Notes: generated by a model not told the origin, from the sequence alone. A stretch of DNA of 6,560 nucleotides from Conexibacter sp. (GCA_025964215.1 JAOPZG010000375.1:1-6560); one strand, 5' to 3'; shown: positions 1 to 5,706, numbered from the stretch's first letter. Numbers and translations: made by a program.

Positions 1-161
1 AGCGTCGCGCCGAGGAGGCCGGCACCGGCGTTCCGGGTCGCGTGCTGCTTGGCGGTCCGGTGGACCTTCCCGCCCGAGCCCCCGTGCGCGAGCGCGACGG
101 CGGAGAGGCCGAGCGCGGCGAGGCAGACGGCGGTCAGGACGGCGAGCAGACGGCGGGACAT
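1..161 (-). CDS. Small secreted or membrane-anchored protein, N-terminus only (partial)
   Basis: Reading the minus strand from an ATG at 161 gives 53 residues that run off the left edge of the window. The start is a textbook signal peptide: M-S-R-R, then a hydrophobic stretch of about 20 residues (roughly 5-24), then an A-L-A site followed by H-G-G-S-G-G, which suggests cleavage near residue 25. The visible mature part is basic and polar (KVHRTAKQHATRN). No family can be named from this fragment. It lies 51 bases downstream of the deaminase stop on the same strand, so it could be the last gene of that transcript or have its own promoter; a TACAAG hexamer sits 6 bases before the ATG. No clear Shine-Dalgarno sequence is seen. 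The signal peptide is clear, the function is unknown. Confidence 0.62.
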   Translation of the reverse strand, partial: MSRRLLAVLTAVCLAALGLSAVALAHGGSGGKVHRTAKQHATRNAGAGLLGAT

Positions 162-212
162 GCTGATCTTGTAGCACCCGCCGCGCCGCGCCGAACCCGG
201 TCCGTCAGACCG

Positions 213-1046
213 TCAGCCGACTTCGAGGACCTCGACGCCCGCCGCGTCGAGCACGTCGCGGCCGTCCAGGACGGCGTAGCCGCGGCGGTAGTAGAGCCGC
301 GCGATCCCGGCGTGCGCGATCAGCTTCGCGCACGGGGGGCAGGGGAAGTCGGTGACGTAGAGGTCCGCGCCGGCGGTCGCGCGGCCCGCGCGCGCGGCGG
401 CGGCGATCAGCGCGGCCTCGGCGTGCGTGGCGGTGGAGAGCTCCAGCTCGACCCCCTTCGTGAAGTTGCTGCGCGGGTCGCCCGCGGCGTAGGGCGCCAG
501 CTCGTGGGGATGGTGGACGTTCGTCGCGGACTCGACGCTGCCGTCCGCGAAGCGCAGCGCGGCGCCGACCTGGCGCCACCAGTCGAGCGAGCGCAGCGCG
601 GCGTCCTCGGCGGCGGCGCCCAGCTCGGCCACGAGCGCGTCCTCGCTCACCCGTGCCGCCGGCCGCGGGTCGAGCAGCTGCACCGTCTTGGTCTTGTCCC
701 AGCGCAGGAACATCGGGTCGTAGCGGACGGCCGCGCGCGGGAAGAAGCGCTCGACGACCTGGTGGCTGACGTCCTCGGCGGGGAGGATCAGCGAGACGCC
801 CGTCTTCGCCAGCGCCTCGGCGCCCGCGACGTCGAGCACGTCCACCGACGACGCGATCCCCCAGCCGGCGATCGCCGACGCCGCGTCGGCCGCGGGGAGC
901 GCGCGCACGTCCTTGACCAGCGGCCGGTAGTCGGCGTGCAGCTCCGGTCCGATCAGGTGCAGCGGCCGATCCCGGGCGTGGGCCTCGAGGAAGCGGCGGT
1001 AGCCCTCGTGCAGGACCGGGACGTAGGCGAGGACGACCGTCGTCAT
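213..1046 (-). CDS. Two-domain protein: degenerate nucleotidyltransferase-like domain fused to a dCMP/cytidine-type deaminase
   Basis: 277 residues. The C-terminal domain (about 145-277) is a zinc-dependent deaminase of the cytidine/deoxycytidylate superfamily: His208-Ala-Glu210 supplies one zinc ligand and the proton-shuttling Glu, and Pro235-Cys236-x-x-Cys239 supplies the other two ligands, followed by the usual KLIAHAGIARLYY stretch. Upstream GDPRSNFTKG (189-198) also fits the dCMP-deaminase branch. The N-terminal part (1-125) is not part of a normal deaminase, which is about 150 residues; by eye it aligns with the nucleotidyltransferase encoded just upstream, with HEGY (13-16) where HxGH should be. 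The start is the ATG of an ATGA overlap with that upstream gene, with no good Shine-Dalgarno sequence, so translational coupling is likely. The likely role is dCMP to dUMP, feeding the divergent thyA. Deamination of another nucleotide, or of a nucleotidyltransferase product, is possible. The fold is secure; the substrate and N-terminal role are inferred. Confidence 0.85.
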   Translation of the reverse strand: MTTVVLAYVPVLHEGYRRFLEAHARDRPLHLIGPELHADYRPLVKDVRALPAADAASAIAGWGIASSVDVLDVAGAEALAKTGVSLILPAEDVSHQVVERFFPRAAVRYDPMFLRWDKTKTVQLLDPRPAARVSEDALVAELGAAAEDAALRSLDWWRQVGAALRFADGSVESATNVHHPHELAPYAAGDPRSNFTKGVELELSTATHAEAALIAAAARAGRATAGADLYVTDFPCPPCAKLIAHAGIARLYYRRGYAVLDGRDVLDAAGVEVLEVG

Positions 1047-1630
1047 CCCCGGCGGATCGTCTCGTCGATCAGCCCGGGCAGGATCTCCGCGAGCTTCGGC
1101 CCGAGCTTGTCGCCGAGGTTCATGTACATCTGCCGGATCCGCTCAGAGGTCGTCACCGCGGCCTGGCGCTCGATGACGGCGATCTCGCCGACGACCTCGC
1201 GCAGCCGCGCGAGCTGCTCGTCGCTGTAGGAGTGGTCGGCGGTGAGGACCAGGACGTCGGGCTCGACGGCCTTGATCAGGCCCCAGCTCGGGTCCTCGTC
1301 CTGCTTGAGGTAGATGAGGTCGACGGGGCGCTGGTGGGCCAGCAGCTCCAGGCGCTCGTCCTCGGGGACCATCGGGCGGTCGTCGCCCTTGCGCCGGCGG
1401 ATCTTCGCGTCGCTGTCGACGCCGACGACCAGGATCCCGCCGAGCTCCTTCGCGCGCGCGAGGTACTTGACGTGGCCGAGGTGGATGAGGTCGAACGAGC
1501 CGGAGGTCAGGACGATGCGGTAGCCGAGGCCCCGGAGGTGCGAGACGACGCGCGACATCTCCTCGAGCGAGGGGACGAGACGGTCGGCGAAGTTGACGTC
1601 CTGGCTCAGGACGCCGCTGGTGGCGGCCAT
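1043..1630 (-). CDS. RfaE2/TagD-like nucleotidyltransferase (adenylyl/cytidylyltransferase family)
   Basis: 195 residues from the ATG at 1630. The open frame continues far upstream, antisense to thyA, but that extension is low-complexity R/V/E/A sequence and is not coding. Family signatures are plain: GSFDLIHLGH (44-53) contains the HxGH nucleotide-binding motif His50-x-Gly-His53; a VVGVDSDAKIRRRKG stretch follows (67-81); TTSERI (160-165) matches the C-terminal (S/T)T-x-x-I signature that contacts the nucleotide triphosphate. These enzymes join CTP or ATP to a phosphorylated sugar or alcohol, as in glycerol-3-phosphate cytidylyltransferase and heptose-1-phosphate adenylyltransferase. There is no fused PfkB-type kinase domain as in full HldE, and no other heptose gene is nearby. 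The stop overlaps the deaminase start by four bases. The real substrate is not evident. A TATCCT hexamer 7 bases before the ATG suggests a leaderless transcript. Confidence 0.9.
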   Translation of the reverse strand: MAATSGVLSQDVNFADRLVPSLEEMSRVVSHLRGLGYRIVLTSGSFDLIHLGHVKYLARAKELGGILVVGVDSDAKIRRRKGDDRPMVPEDERLELLAHQRPVDLIYLKQDEDPSWGLIKAVEPDVLVLTADHSYSDEQLARLREVVGEIAVIERQAAVTTSERIRQMYMNLGDKLGPKLAEILPGLIDETIRRG

Positions 1631-1714
1631 AGGCTGGAGGATAGATGTCTGCACGGCGGATCGTTCGGGCCTTGAGGGTCCGTCCGCCGCGCCGTCCACC
1701 ATCCCCTGTCCCGC
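1631..1714. promoter_or_regulatory. Divergent intergenic region between the nucleotidyltransferase and thyA genes
   Basis: These 84 bases separate two divergent transcription units and must hold both promoters unless they lie inside genes. On the minus strand, TATCCT (1643-1638) ends 7 bases before the ATG, which suits a -10 box giving a transcript starting at or next to the start codon; no good -35 box is seen. On the plus strand, TTGAGG (1672-1677) resembles a -35 box, but the best -10 candidate, CACCAT (1697-1702), is poor and its 19-base spacing is long. No Shine-Dalgarno sequence precedes thyA; the bases before its ATG are pyrimidine-rich. No clear operator palindrome was seen. Confidence 0.4.
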
Positions 1715-2626
1715 ATGCCCAACTACCTCCCTTACGACGACCGTCGCCCGAGCACGCAGTACCAGGACCTCCTGCGCACGATCCGCGACGACGGCGTGAA
1801 GGTGGACACCAAGCAGGGCGAGGGCGCGCTCGCCGTCGCCGGCGTCCAGATGCGCTTCCCGATGGCGCACGGGGCGGCGGTGATCACCGAGCGCTCGATC
1901 GCCGGCTTCGCCACCAAGGCGATCGGCGAGCTGTGCGCGTTCATCAACGGCGCCCGCACGCTCGAGCAGCTCGCGGCCTTCGGCTGCGACTGGTGGGACG
2001 CGTGGGCCACGCCGGAGAAGACGCGCTCGCGCGGGCTCGAGCCGGGTGACCTCGGGCCGGGCTCCTACGGCCACGCGTTCCGGAACTTCACCACCAACCT
2101 GGACGACCCGGACGACCCCGGCTTCGACCAGCTCCCGCACCTGATCGAGAAGCTGAAGGACCTGCCGCTCGACCGCACCGCGGTCATGAGCCCGTGGATC
2201 CCGAACGCCAACCACCGCGCCGAGGGCGTCAAGTCGCGCAACACGATCGCGCCGTGCCACGGCTGGATCCACGCGCTGGTCTTCAACGACAAGCTGCACC
2301 TGGTCCACAACCAGCGCAGCGGCGACACGCCGATCGGCGTCCCGTCCAACATGGCGCAGTACACGGCGCTCGGGCTGATGATCGAGCAGCTCACGGGCTA
2401 CGAGTTCGTGGAGTACGTGCACTGGATCCAGTACGCGCACATCTACGCCAACCAGTTCGGCGCGGTCGACGAGCTGCTCTCGCGCGAGCCGCGGCGGCTG
2501 CCGACGCTCTCGCTCACCGAGGCCGGCAAGCGGATCACCGACATCCACGACTTCCGGGCCGAGCACTTCCTGCTGGAGGACTACGACCCGCACCCGGCGA
2601 TCCGCGACATCCCGGTGCTCACCTGA
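1715..2626 (+). CDS. thyA: Thymidylate synthase (ThyA family, divergent)
   Basis: 303 residues, longer than E. coli ThyA (264). It makes dTMP from dUMP with methylene-tetrahydrofolate. Visible motifs: GVQMRF (43-48), GEL with the conserved Glu72, GDLGPGSYG (111-119), the catalytic site APCHG with Cys181, the dUMP-binding QRSGDTPIG with Arg201 and Asp204, PSNMAQY with Asn212, and AHIYANQ with His242 and Tyr244. Asn212 marks a uracil-type enzyme rather than dCMP hydroxymethylase, which has Asp there. By-eye alignment suggests that two other dUMP-phosphate ligands of E. coli differ: Arg21 becomes Lys33 and Arg127 becomes Thr155, while Arg126 (Arg154) and Arg166 (Arg201) are kept. The C-terminus is DYDPHPAIRDIPVLT, similar to the usual PHPAI ending. 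The start is the first ATG, with no Shine-Dalgarno sequence. Its stop overlaps the DHFR start (TGATG), a classic thyA-folA arrangement. Family assignment is near certain. Confidence 0.96.
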   Translation: MPNYLPYDDRRPSTQYQDLLRTIRDDGVKVDTKQGEGALAVAGVQMRFPMAHGAAVITERSIAGFATKAIGELCAFINGARTLEQLAAFGCDWWDAWATPEKTRSRGLEPGDLGPGSYGHAFRNFTTNLDDPDDPGFDQLPHLIEKLKDLPLDRTAVMSPWIPNANHRAEGVKSRNTIAPCHGWIHALVFNDKLHLVHNQRSGDTPIGVPSNMAQYTALGLMIEQLTGYEFVEYVHWIQYAHIYANQFGAVDELLSREPRRLPTLSLTEAGKRITDIHDFRAEHFLLEDYDPHPAIRDIPVLT

Positions 2627-3108
2627 TGGCGGTGGCGCTCGTGGTCGCCTACGCGCGGAATCGGGTGATCGGCCGCGACGGCGGCCTGCCGTGGCACCTG
2701 CCGAGCGACATGCGGCACTTCCGCGAGCTCACGACGGGCGGCGCCGTGGTGATGGGGCGCAAGACCTACGCCTCGATCCCGGACAAGTTCCGCCCGCTGC
2801 CGCAGCGGCGCAACATCGTGCTGAGCCGGGACCCGGCGTACCGGGCGCGCGGCGCCGAGATCTACCCGAGCCTGCCCGCGGCGCTGGATGCCTGCGGGCG
2901 CGACTGCTTCGTCATCGGCGGCGGCGCGACGTACGCGGAGGCGCTGCCGTATGCGGCGCGGGTGGTGGCGACGGAGCTCGCAGACGAGGTCCCCGGCGAC
3001 GTCTTCTTCCCGCCGCTTCCGGAGGCCGAGTGGGAGGTCGCGAGCGAGGGCTCTCCGGTGGCGGAGGACGGCCACGAGTTCCGGATCCGGGTCTATGAGC
3101 GACGCTGA
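2626..3108 (+). CDS. folA: Dihydrofolate reductase
   Basis: 160 residues, the usual length for bacterial DHFR (E. coli 159). It reduces dihydrofolate, the by-product of ThyA, to tetrahydrofolate with NADPH. Seen in order: RVIGRDGGLPWHLPSDM, covering the Met20-type loop and the catalytic acid Asp28; GGAVVMGRKTYASI with the NADPH-binding GRKT (44-47); LPQRRNIVLSR; and FVIGGGATYAEAL with the IGGG cofactor loop (97-100). The ATG is the A of the thyA stop in TGATG, with no Shine-Dalgarno sequence, so translation most likely depends on ribosomes finishing thyA. The longer open frame reaching back to 2194 lies inside thyA in another frame and is not coding. Asp at position 28, rather than Glu, is the usual bacterial residue. 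Confidence 0.96.
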   Translation: MAVALVVAYARNRVIGRDGGLPWHLPSDMRHFRELTTGGAVVMGRKTYASIPDKFRPLPQRRNIVLSRDPAYRARGAEIYPSLPAALDACGRDCFVIGGGATYAEALPYAARVVATELADEVPGDVFFPPLPEAEWEVASEGSPVAEDGHEFRIRVYERR

Positions 3109-3562
3109 GCGGCTCTACCACCTCGACGCCGCGCGGACCGCGGACCAGCGCGCCTACATGGAGCAGCTGGAGGCCGCGGGCGTCTGCGTCTTCTGCCCCG
3201 AGCACGTCGCCGCGCACCACCGCGAGCCGATCGAGCTCTCCGGCGAGCACTGGTACGTCACCAAGAACGACTACCCGTACGCCGGGACGGCCGCCCACTA
3301 CCTGATCGTCCCGCACCGCCACGTGACGTCCTTCGAGGAGCTGCCGGACGCGGCCGGCGCCGAGCTCTGGGCGATCAAGCGGCGGCTGCGCGAGCAGCTC
3401 GCGCCGCTCGCCACGGCGACGGTCGAGCGCTCCGGGGACATGCGCTTCAACGGCGGCTCGGTCGCGCACCTGCACACGCACTTCGTCGCGCTCGCGCCCG
3501 GGCCGGAGAAGACGGTGCGGTTCAAGGTGAGCGAGCTCGGCGCCGACGAGGCGCCGCGCTGA
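3095..3562 (+). CDS. HIT-family (histidine triad) nucleotide hydrolase/transferase
   Basis: 155 residues. The histidine triad is HLHTHF at 125-130 (His125, His127, His129), preceded by [10 protein letters not shown], which fits the HIT superfamily. The N-terminal half has a CVFC pair (Cys31, Cys34) with His37 and His41 nearby, a possible zinc site as in many bacterial HIT proteins, then [20 protein letters not shown], the usual substrate-pocket strand. HIT proteins cleave or transfer nucleotidyl groups, for example from dinucleoside polyphosphates or AMP-lysine-type adducts; the substrate here cannot be told. The ATG at 3095 overlaps folA by 14 bases, so it is co-transcribed with thyA-folA and probably translationally coupled. 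Later in-frame starts would cut into the N-terminal helix before the CVFC motif. The C-terminus ([12 protein letters not shown]) is short and shows no second domain. Confidence 0.9.
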   Translation: MSDAERLYHLDAARTADQRAYMEQLEAAGVCVFCPEHVAAHHREPIELSGEHWYVTKNDYPYAGTAAHYLIVPHRHVTSFEELPDAAGAELWAIKRRLREQLAPLATATVERSGDMRFNGGSVAHLHTHFVALAPGPEKTVRFKVSELGADEAPR

Positions 3563-3604
3563 CAATCGGGGGCTAGCTGGAGGTGCCGCGGGCGGCGGCC
3601 GTCC

Positions 3605-3617
3605 TACCCTTTGCGGG
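3605..3617 (+). promoter_or_regulatory. Candidate -10 box for a leaderless membrane-protein transcript
   Basis: TACCCT at 3605-3610 is followed by exactly 7 bases and then the GTG start at 3618. The same arrangement, TATCCT-7 bases-ATG, precedes the nucleotidyltransferase gene. TANNNT about 7 bases before a start codon is the known signature of leaderless genes in actinobacteria. No clear -35 box is present at 16-19 bases, and no Shine-Dalgarno sequence lies near the GTG. Confidence 0.4.
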
Positions 3618-4925
3618 GTGGCTTCCGTTCTGGACGAGCAGCACGACGGTGCTGACGGGTCTCTCGCGCGCGTGCGCTCGCTCGCGCACGCGACGCACGC
3701 GGTCCTCCAGCGCCACCGGCGGATCGTGGCGGTCGTGGGGTCCCTGGCCGCGGCCGGGATCCTCGCCCTGGTGCTCGCGGGCCACCGGCACGACTTCTCG
3801 ACGGCGCTCTCGCGGGCGTCGCTGGGCGTCCTGGCGCTCGCGGCGGCCTTGCAGGTCGTCGCGCTGCTCGCGCGGACCGAGGCGTGGCACCGGACGATCG
3901 AGGCCGCCGGCGGCACGGTCGCGCGGCGGCCGCTGTATCGCGCCTCGAGCATGGGCTACGTCGGGAGCCTGCTGAACGCGCAGCTCGGGACGGTCGCGCG
4001 GATCGCGGCGCTGCGCCGCTCCAGCCCGGCCGACGCGCCCGGCGTCGCGACGCTGCTCGCCGCCGAGCTGCCGATCCTGGCGATCGAGGCCGGCCTCGCC
4101 GCGCTGACGTCGGTGACGCTGATCGGCCCGCTCGGGCTGCCGTGGTGGTGTCCGATCATCTTCGTGGCGGTGATCGGCGGGATCACCTTCGGGCTGCGCC
4201 ACCTGAGCGTCCGGGCCGCCCGCCCGCTCTGGCAAGGGCTGACGATCCTGCACCGGCTCAAGGACGGGCGGACGCTGTTCCTGTTGGTGTTGATCGCGGT
4301 CTTCGCGCAGATCGCGCGCAACTGGCTGCTGCTGCACGCGGTCGGCGTGCACGCGTCGGTCTTCGACGCGATCGCGGTCCTGATCGCCATGGTCGCGATC
4401 GGCCAGCTCCCGGTCGGCCCGAGCGTCGGCGCGGGCGCGACGGTGCTCATCCTGGGGCACAACGGCGTGGCCGCCGCGGCGGCCGCGGGCGTGCTCGCGA
4501 CGGCGACCGGGCTCGTCGGCGGCCTGTCGTTCGCGGCCTGGGCCGCGGGGGATCGGTTGTGGACGCGGCGTGAACGCTCGGCAGCCGCACAGCAGAAGGG
4601 AGTACAGTCGGCTGCTCGGGTTGGACATCAGGTTCGACCATCAGCGCCAGCGCCCGCAGTCGTTGCCTTCACCAGCACCCTCCGCGTCTCGCAGGACAAC
4701 CAACAGGAGGGCCGCTCCATGGCCACCGGCACCGTCAAGTGGTTCAACGACGACAAGGGCTTCGGCTTCATCACGCCCGACGACCAGGGCAAGGACCTGT
4801 TCGTCCATCACTCCGGCATCGCCGGCGACGGCTTCAAGTCGCTCGCCGAGGGCGCCCGGGTGTCCTACGACGCCGAGCAGGGCCCCAAGGGCCCGAGCGC
4901 GATCAACGTCGCGCCGGCCGCGTAG
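3618..4925 (+). CDS. LPG-synthase-like (UPF0104) integral membrane protein; frame continues without a stop through the cold-shock gene
   Basis: The frame is open from a GTG at 3618 to 4925 (435 residues); residues 368-435 are the cold-shock protein listed separately. Residues 1-320 form a polytopic membrane protein with hydrophobic spans near 36-55, 68-86, 145-170, 176-193, 219-240, 248-264 and 285-310. The stretches [12 protein letters not shown] (88-99) and [18 protein letters not shown] (117-134) resemble the transmembrane flippase/LPG-synthase-TM family (PF03706/UPF0104; MprF and AglD relatives). Family members usually end soon after the last span, near residue 318 here. Residues 321-367 are polar, unlike a domain, and overlap the csp leader. 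Either the stop was lost, giving a real fusion, or there is a one-base error: one extra G in the run at 4547-4551 would bring in a TGA at 4571-4573. The start is uncertain by a few codons. Function within the family is unknown; lipid transport or modification is possible. Confidence 0.78.
   Translation: MASVLDEQHDGADGSLARVRSLAHATHAVLQRHRRIVAVVGSLAAAGILALVLAGHRHDFSTALSRASLGVLALAAALQVVALLARTEAWHRTIEAAGGTVARRPLYRASSMGYVGSLLNAQLGTVARIAALRRSSPADAPGVATLLAAELPILAIEAGLAALTSVTLIGPLGLPWWCPIIFVAVIGGITFGLRHLSVRAARPLWQGLTILHRLKDGRTLFLLVLIAVFAQIARNWLLLHAVGVHASVFDAIAVLIAMVAIGQLPVGPSVGAGATVLILGHNGVAAAAAAGVLATATGLVGGLSFAAWAAGDRLWTRRERSAAAQQKGVQSAARVGHQVRPSAPAPAVVAFTSTLRVSQDNQQEGRSMATGTVKWFNDDKGFGFITPDDQGKDLFVHHSGIAGDGFKSLAEGARVSYDAEQGPKGPSAINVAPAA
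4603..4608 (+). promoter_or_regulatory. Candidate -10 box for the cold-shock gene
   Basis: TACAGT matches four of six positions of a housekeeping -10 box. It would start a transcript near 4615 and leave an untranslated leader of about 105 bases before the csp ATG, in keeping with the long leaders known for cspA-type genes. It lies inside the C-terminal tail of the upstream open frame. No good -35 box is seen at 17-18 bases, so this is a weak call. Confidence 0.3.
4705..4710 (+). promoter_or_regulatory. Strong Shine-Dalgarno sequence of the cold-shock gene
   Basis: AGGAGG, 8 bases before the ATG at 4719, is the best ribosome binding site in the window. It fixes the csp start and shows that the cold-shock protein is made on its own, even though the upstream membrane-protein frame also reads through it. 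Confidence 0.85.
4719..4925 (+). CDS. Cold-shock protein, CspA family (single cold-shock domain)
   Basis: 68 residues, the typical length of a free-standing cold-shock protein. It is a single OB-fold domain that binds single-stranded RNA and DNA, acting as an RNA chaperone or antiterminator in the cytoplasm. The start GTVKWFN (4-10), RNP1 KGFGFI (13-18) and RNP2 LFVHH (27-31) are all intact, with the surface aromatics Trp8, Phe15, Phe17 and Phe28 present. The ATG has a strong AGGAGG 8 bases upstream. It shares the frame of the upstream membrane protein with no stop between. A leader of about 100 bases may precede it if the TACAGT at 4603 is its promoter. A strong hairpin follows 21 bases after the stop. 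Confidence 0.96.
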   Translation: MATGTVKWFNDDKGFGFITPDDQGKDLFVHHSGIAGDGFKSLAEGARVSYDAEQGPKGPSAINVAPAA

Positions 4926-4946
4926 CGCCAGCACTTCTCGTCTGCA

Positions 4947-4982
4947 GCGGCGGCCCGTCCCCTTCGTGGGGCGGGCCGCTGT
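4947..4982. terminator. Strong GC hairpin between convergent genes, probable bidirectional terminator
   Basis: Left arm 4947-4962 pairs with right arm 4968-4982 around a TTCGT loop (4963-4967): four C-G pairs, one bulged T (4958), then about eleven more pairs, two of them G-T. It lies between the csp stop (4925) and the RDD gene stop (4986), where both strands need a terminator. There is no T-run on either side, which is common for high-GC actinobacterial terminators. Confidence 0.75.
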
Positions 4983-4985
4983 GCG

Positions 4986-5567
4986 TTAAGCCAGCGTCGT
5001 GGCGACGCGCGGGTCCGCGCCGGCGTCGAGGACGTACGTCGAGGCGATCTTGTCGTGGAGGCACTGCTTCTTGGGGTCCCAGAGGCACCAGAGCGAGTCC
5101 AGCAGCCCGTAGATCCCGCAGGTGATGGCGCTGATGAGCGCCTTCCCGACCGCCTCGCGCAGCAGGCCGGCGCCGATCGTCATCGGCTCGCCGCTCGCCT
5201 GGACGACCCGCAGCCCGACGACCTGCTTGCCGAGCGTCTGGCCGTTGTTCGGGCCCTGGCGCATCATCAGCAGCGGGGCGTAGAGGCCGATCCCGGCGAG
5301 GTAGAGGAGCACGACGAGGCCGCTGAGGGCGCTGTTGTCGCCGGCGGCCGCCGCGATGATGACGATCGGGACGAAGACGATGATGCTGTCGAGGATCGAC
5401 GCGCCGAACCGCGCGGCCCGCGAGCCGAGCGCGGCGTGCCCGACCGAGCTCTGCTGCCACGTCGGCGGGGCGGCGTAGGCGGTCGCGCCGCCCGGCGGCG
5501 CCTGGGGCGGCGGGGGAGCGGAGGGCGGCGGCGGCACCGAGCCGCGGTCATCGGGGGGAAGGCTCAC
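4986..5567 (-). CDS. RDD-family integral membrane protein
   Basis: 193 residues from a GTG at 5567. The frame stays open back to 5660, but this GTG has AAAGGG five bases upstream and begins a proline-rich tail (about 2-38, PPPPSAPPPPQAPP) typical of actinobacterial RDD proteins. The RDD domain follows: Arg50 and Arg53 then Asp60 in the first span (about 54-75), a second span (about 81-102), NGQTLGKQVVGLRVV (108-122), a third hydrophobic stretch (about 141-163), and WDPKKQCLHDKIASTYVL (163-180), the usual C-terminal signature. The function of the family is poorly known; some members have been linked to ion or metabolite transport. The proline-rich tail is probably cytoplasmic. It is convergent with csp and divergent from the DUF2752 gene. 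Confidence 0.9.
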   Translation of the reverse strand: MSLPPDDRGSVPPPPSAPPPPQAPPGGATAYAAPPTWQQSSVGHAALGSRAARFGASILDSIIVFVPIVIIAAAAGDNSALSGLVVLLYLAGIGLYAPLLMMRQGPNNGQTLGKQVVGLRVVQASGEPMTIGAGLLREAVGKALISAITCGIYGLLDSLWCLWDPKKQCLHDKIASTYVLDAGADPRVATTLA

Positions 5568-5629
5568 AGGACCCTTTCGATCGGGCGGGCGGATGGTTGG
5601 ACGGCGCTCCTGAGCGGTGCGCCGCGGAC

Positions 5630-5659
5630 ACCCTAGTCGGAGGACCCGACGGCTGTGCA
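5630..5659 (-). promoter_or_regulatory. Candidate promoter of the RDD gene
   Basis: On the minus strand, TGCACA (5659-5654, four of six -35 positions) and TAGGGT (5635-5630, TANNNT type) are separated by 18 bases. Transcription would start near 5623, leaving a leader of about 55 bases before the GTG at 5567, which has its own AAAGGG ribosome binding site. Confidence 0.35.
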
Positions 5660-5706
5660 CCGTACTTCGGTCCAGTGGCCGCTGCTATCCGTTCGGGAAG
5701 TCCTCT

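Noticed and set aside
198..212. Hairpin CGGTC/GACCG just after the deaminase stop, considered as a terminator
   Set aside because: Only five base pairs, no extension on either side and no T-run; easily due to chance at this GC content.
42..1229. 395-residue plus-strand open frame across the deaminase and nucleotidyltransferase genes
   Set aside because: Arg/Val/Ala/Gly-rich with no recognisable motif; it is the mirror of two clear genes on the other strand.
1631..2593. N-terminal extension of the nucleotidyltransferase frame (up to 516 residues) antisense to thyA
   Set aside because: The extension is low-complexity R/V/E/A/L sequence of the kind produced opposite a high-GC gene, and thyA on the other strand has full family motifs. 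The ATG at 1630 gives a normal-sized enzyme.
1715..2626. dCMP hydroxymethylase or another phage-type base-modifying relative of ThyA
   Set aside because: The residue that selects uracil is Asn (Asn212 in PSNMAQY), not Asp, and the gene is joined to folA, as expected for dTMP synthesis.
2912..3952. 346-residue minus-strand frame opposite folA, the HIT gene and the membrane-protein start
   Set aside because: No motif and biased composition; it crosses three well-supported plus-strand genes.
3573..4628. 351-residue minus-strand frame opposite the membrane protein
   Set aside because: Strongly biased to R, D, Q and P, the typical antisense translation of a hydrophobic high-GC gene.
5617..5706. 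Longer start for the DUF2752 protein (30 extra residues)
   Set aside because: The extra residues are basic and unlike the family, and GGGAAG six bases before the ATG at 5707 supports the shorter start.
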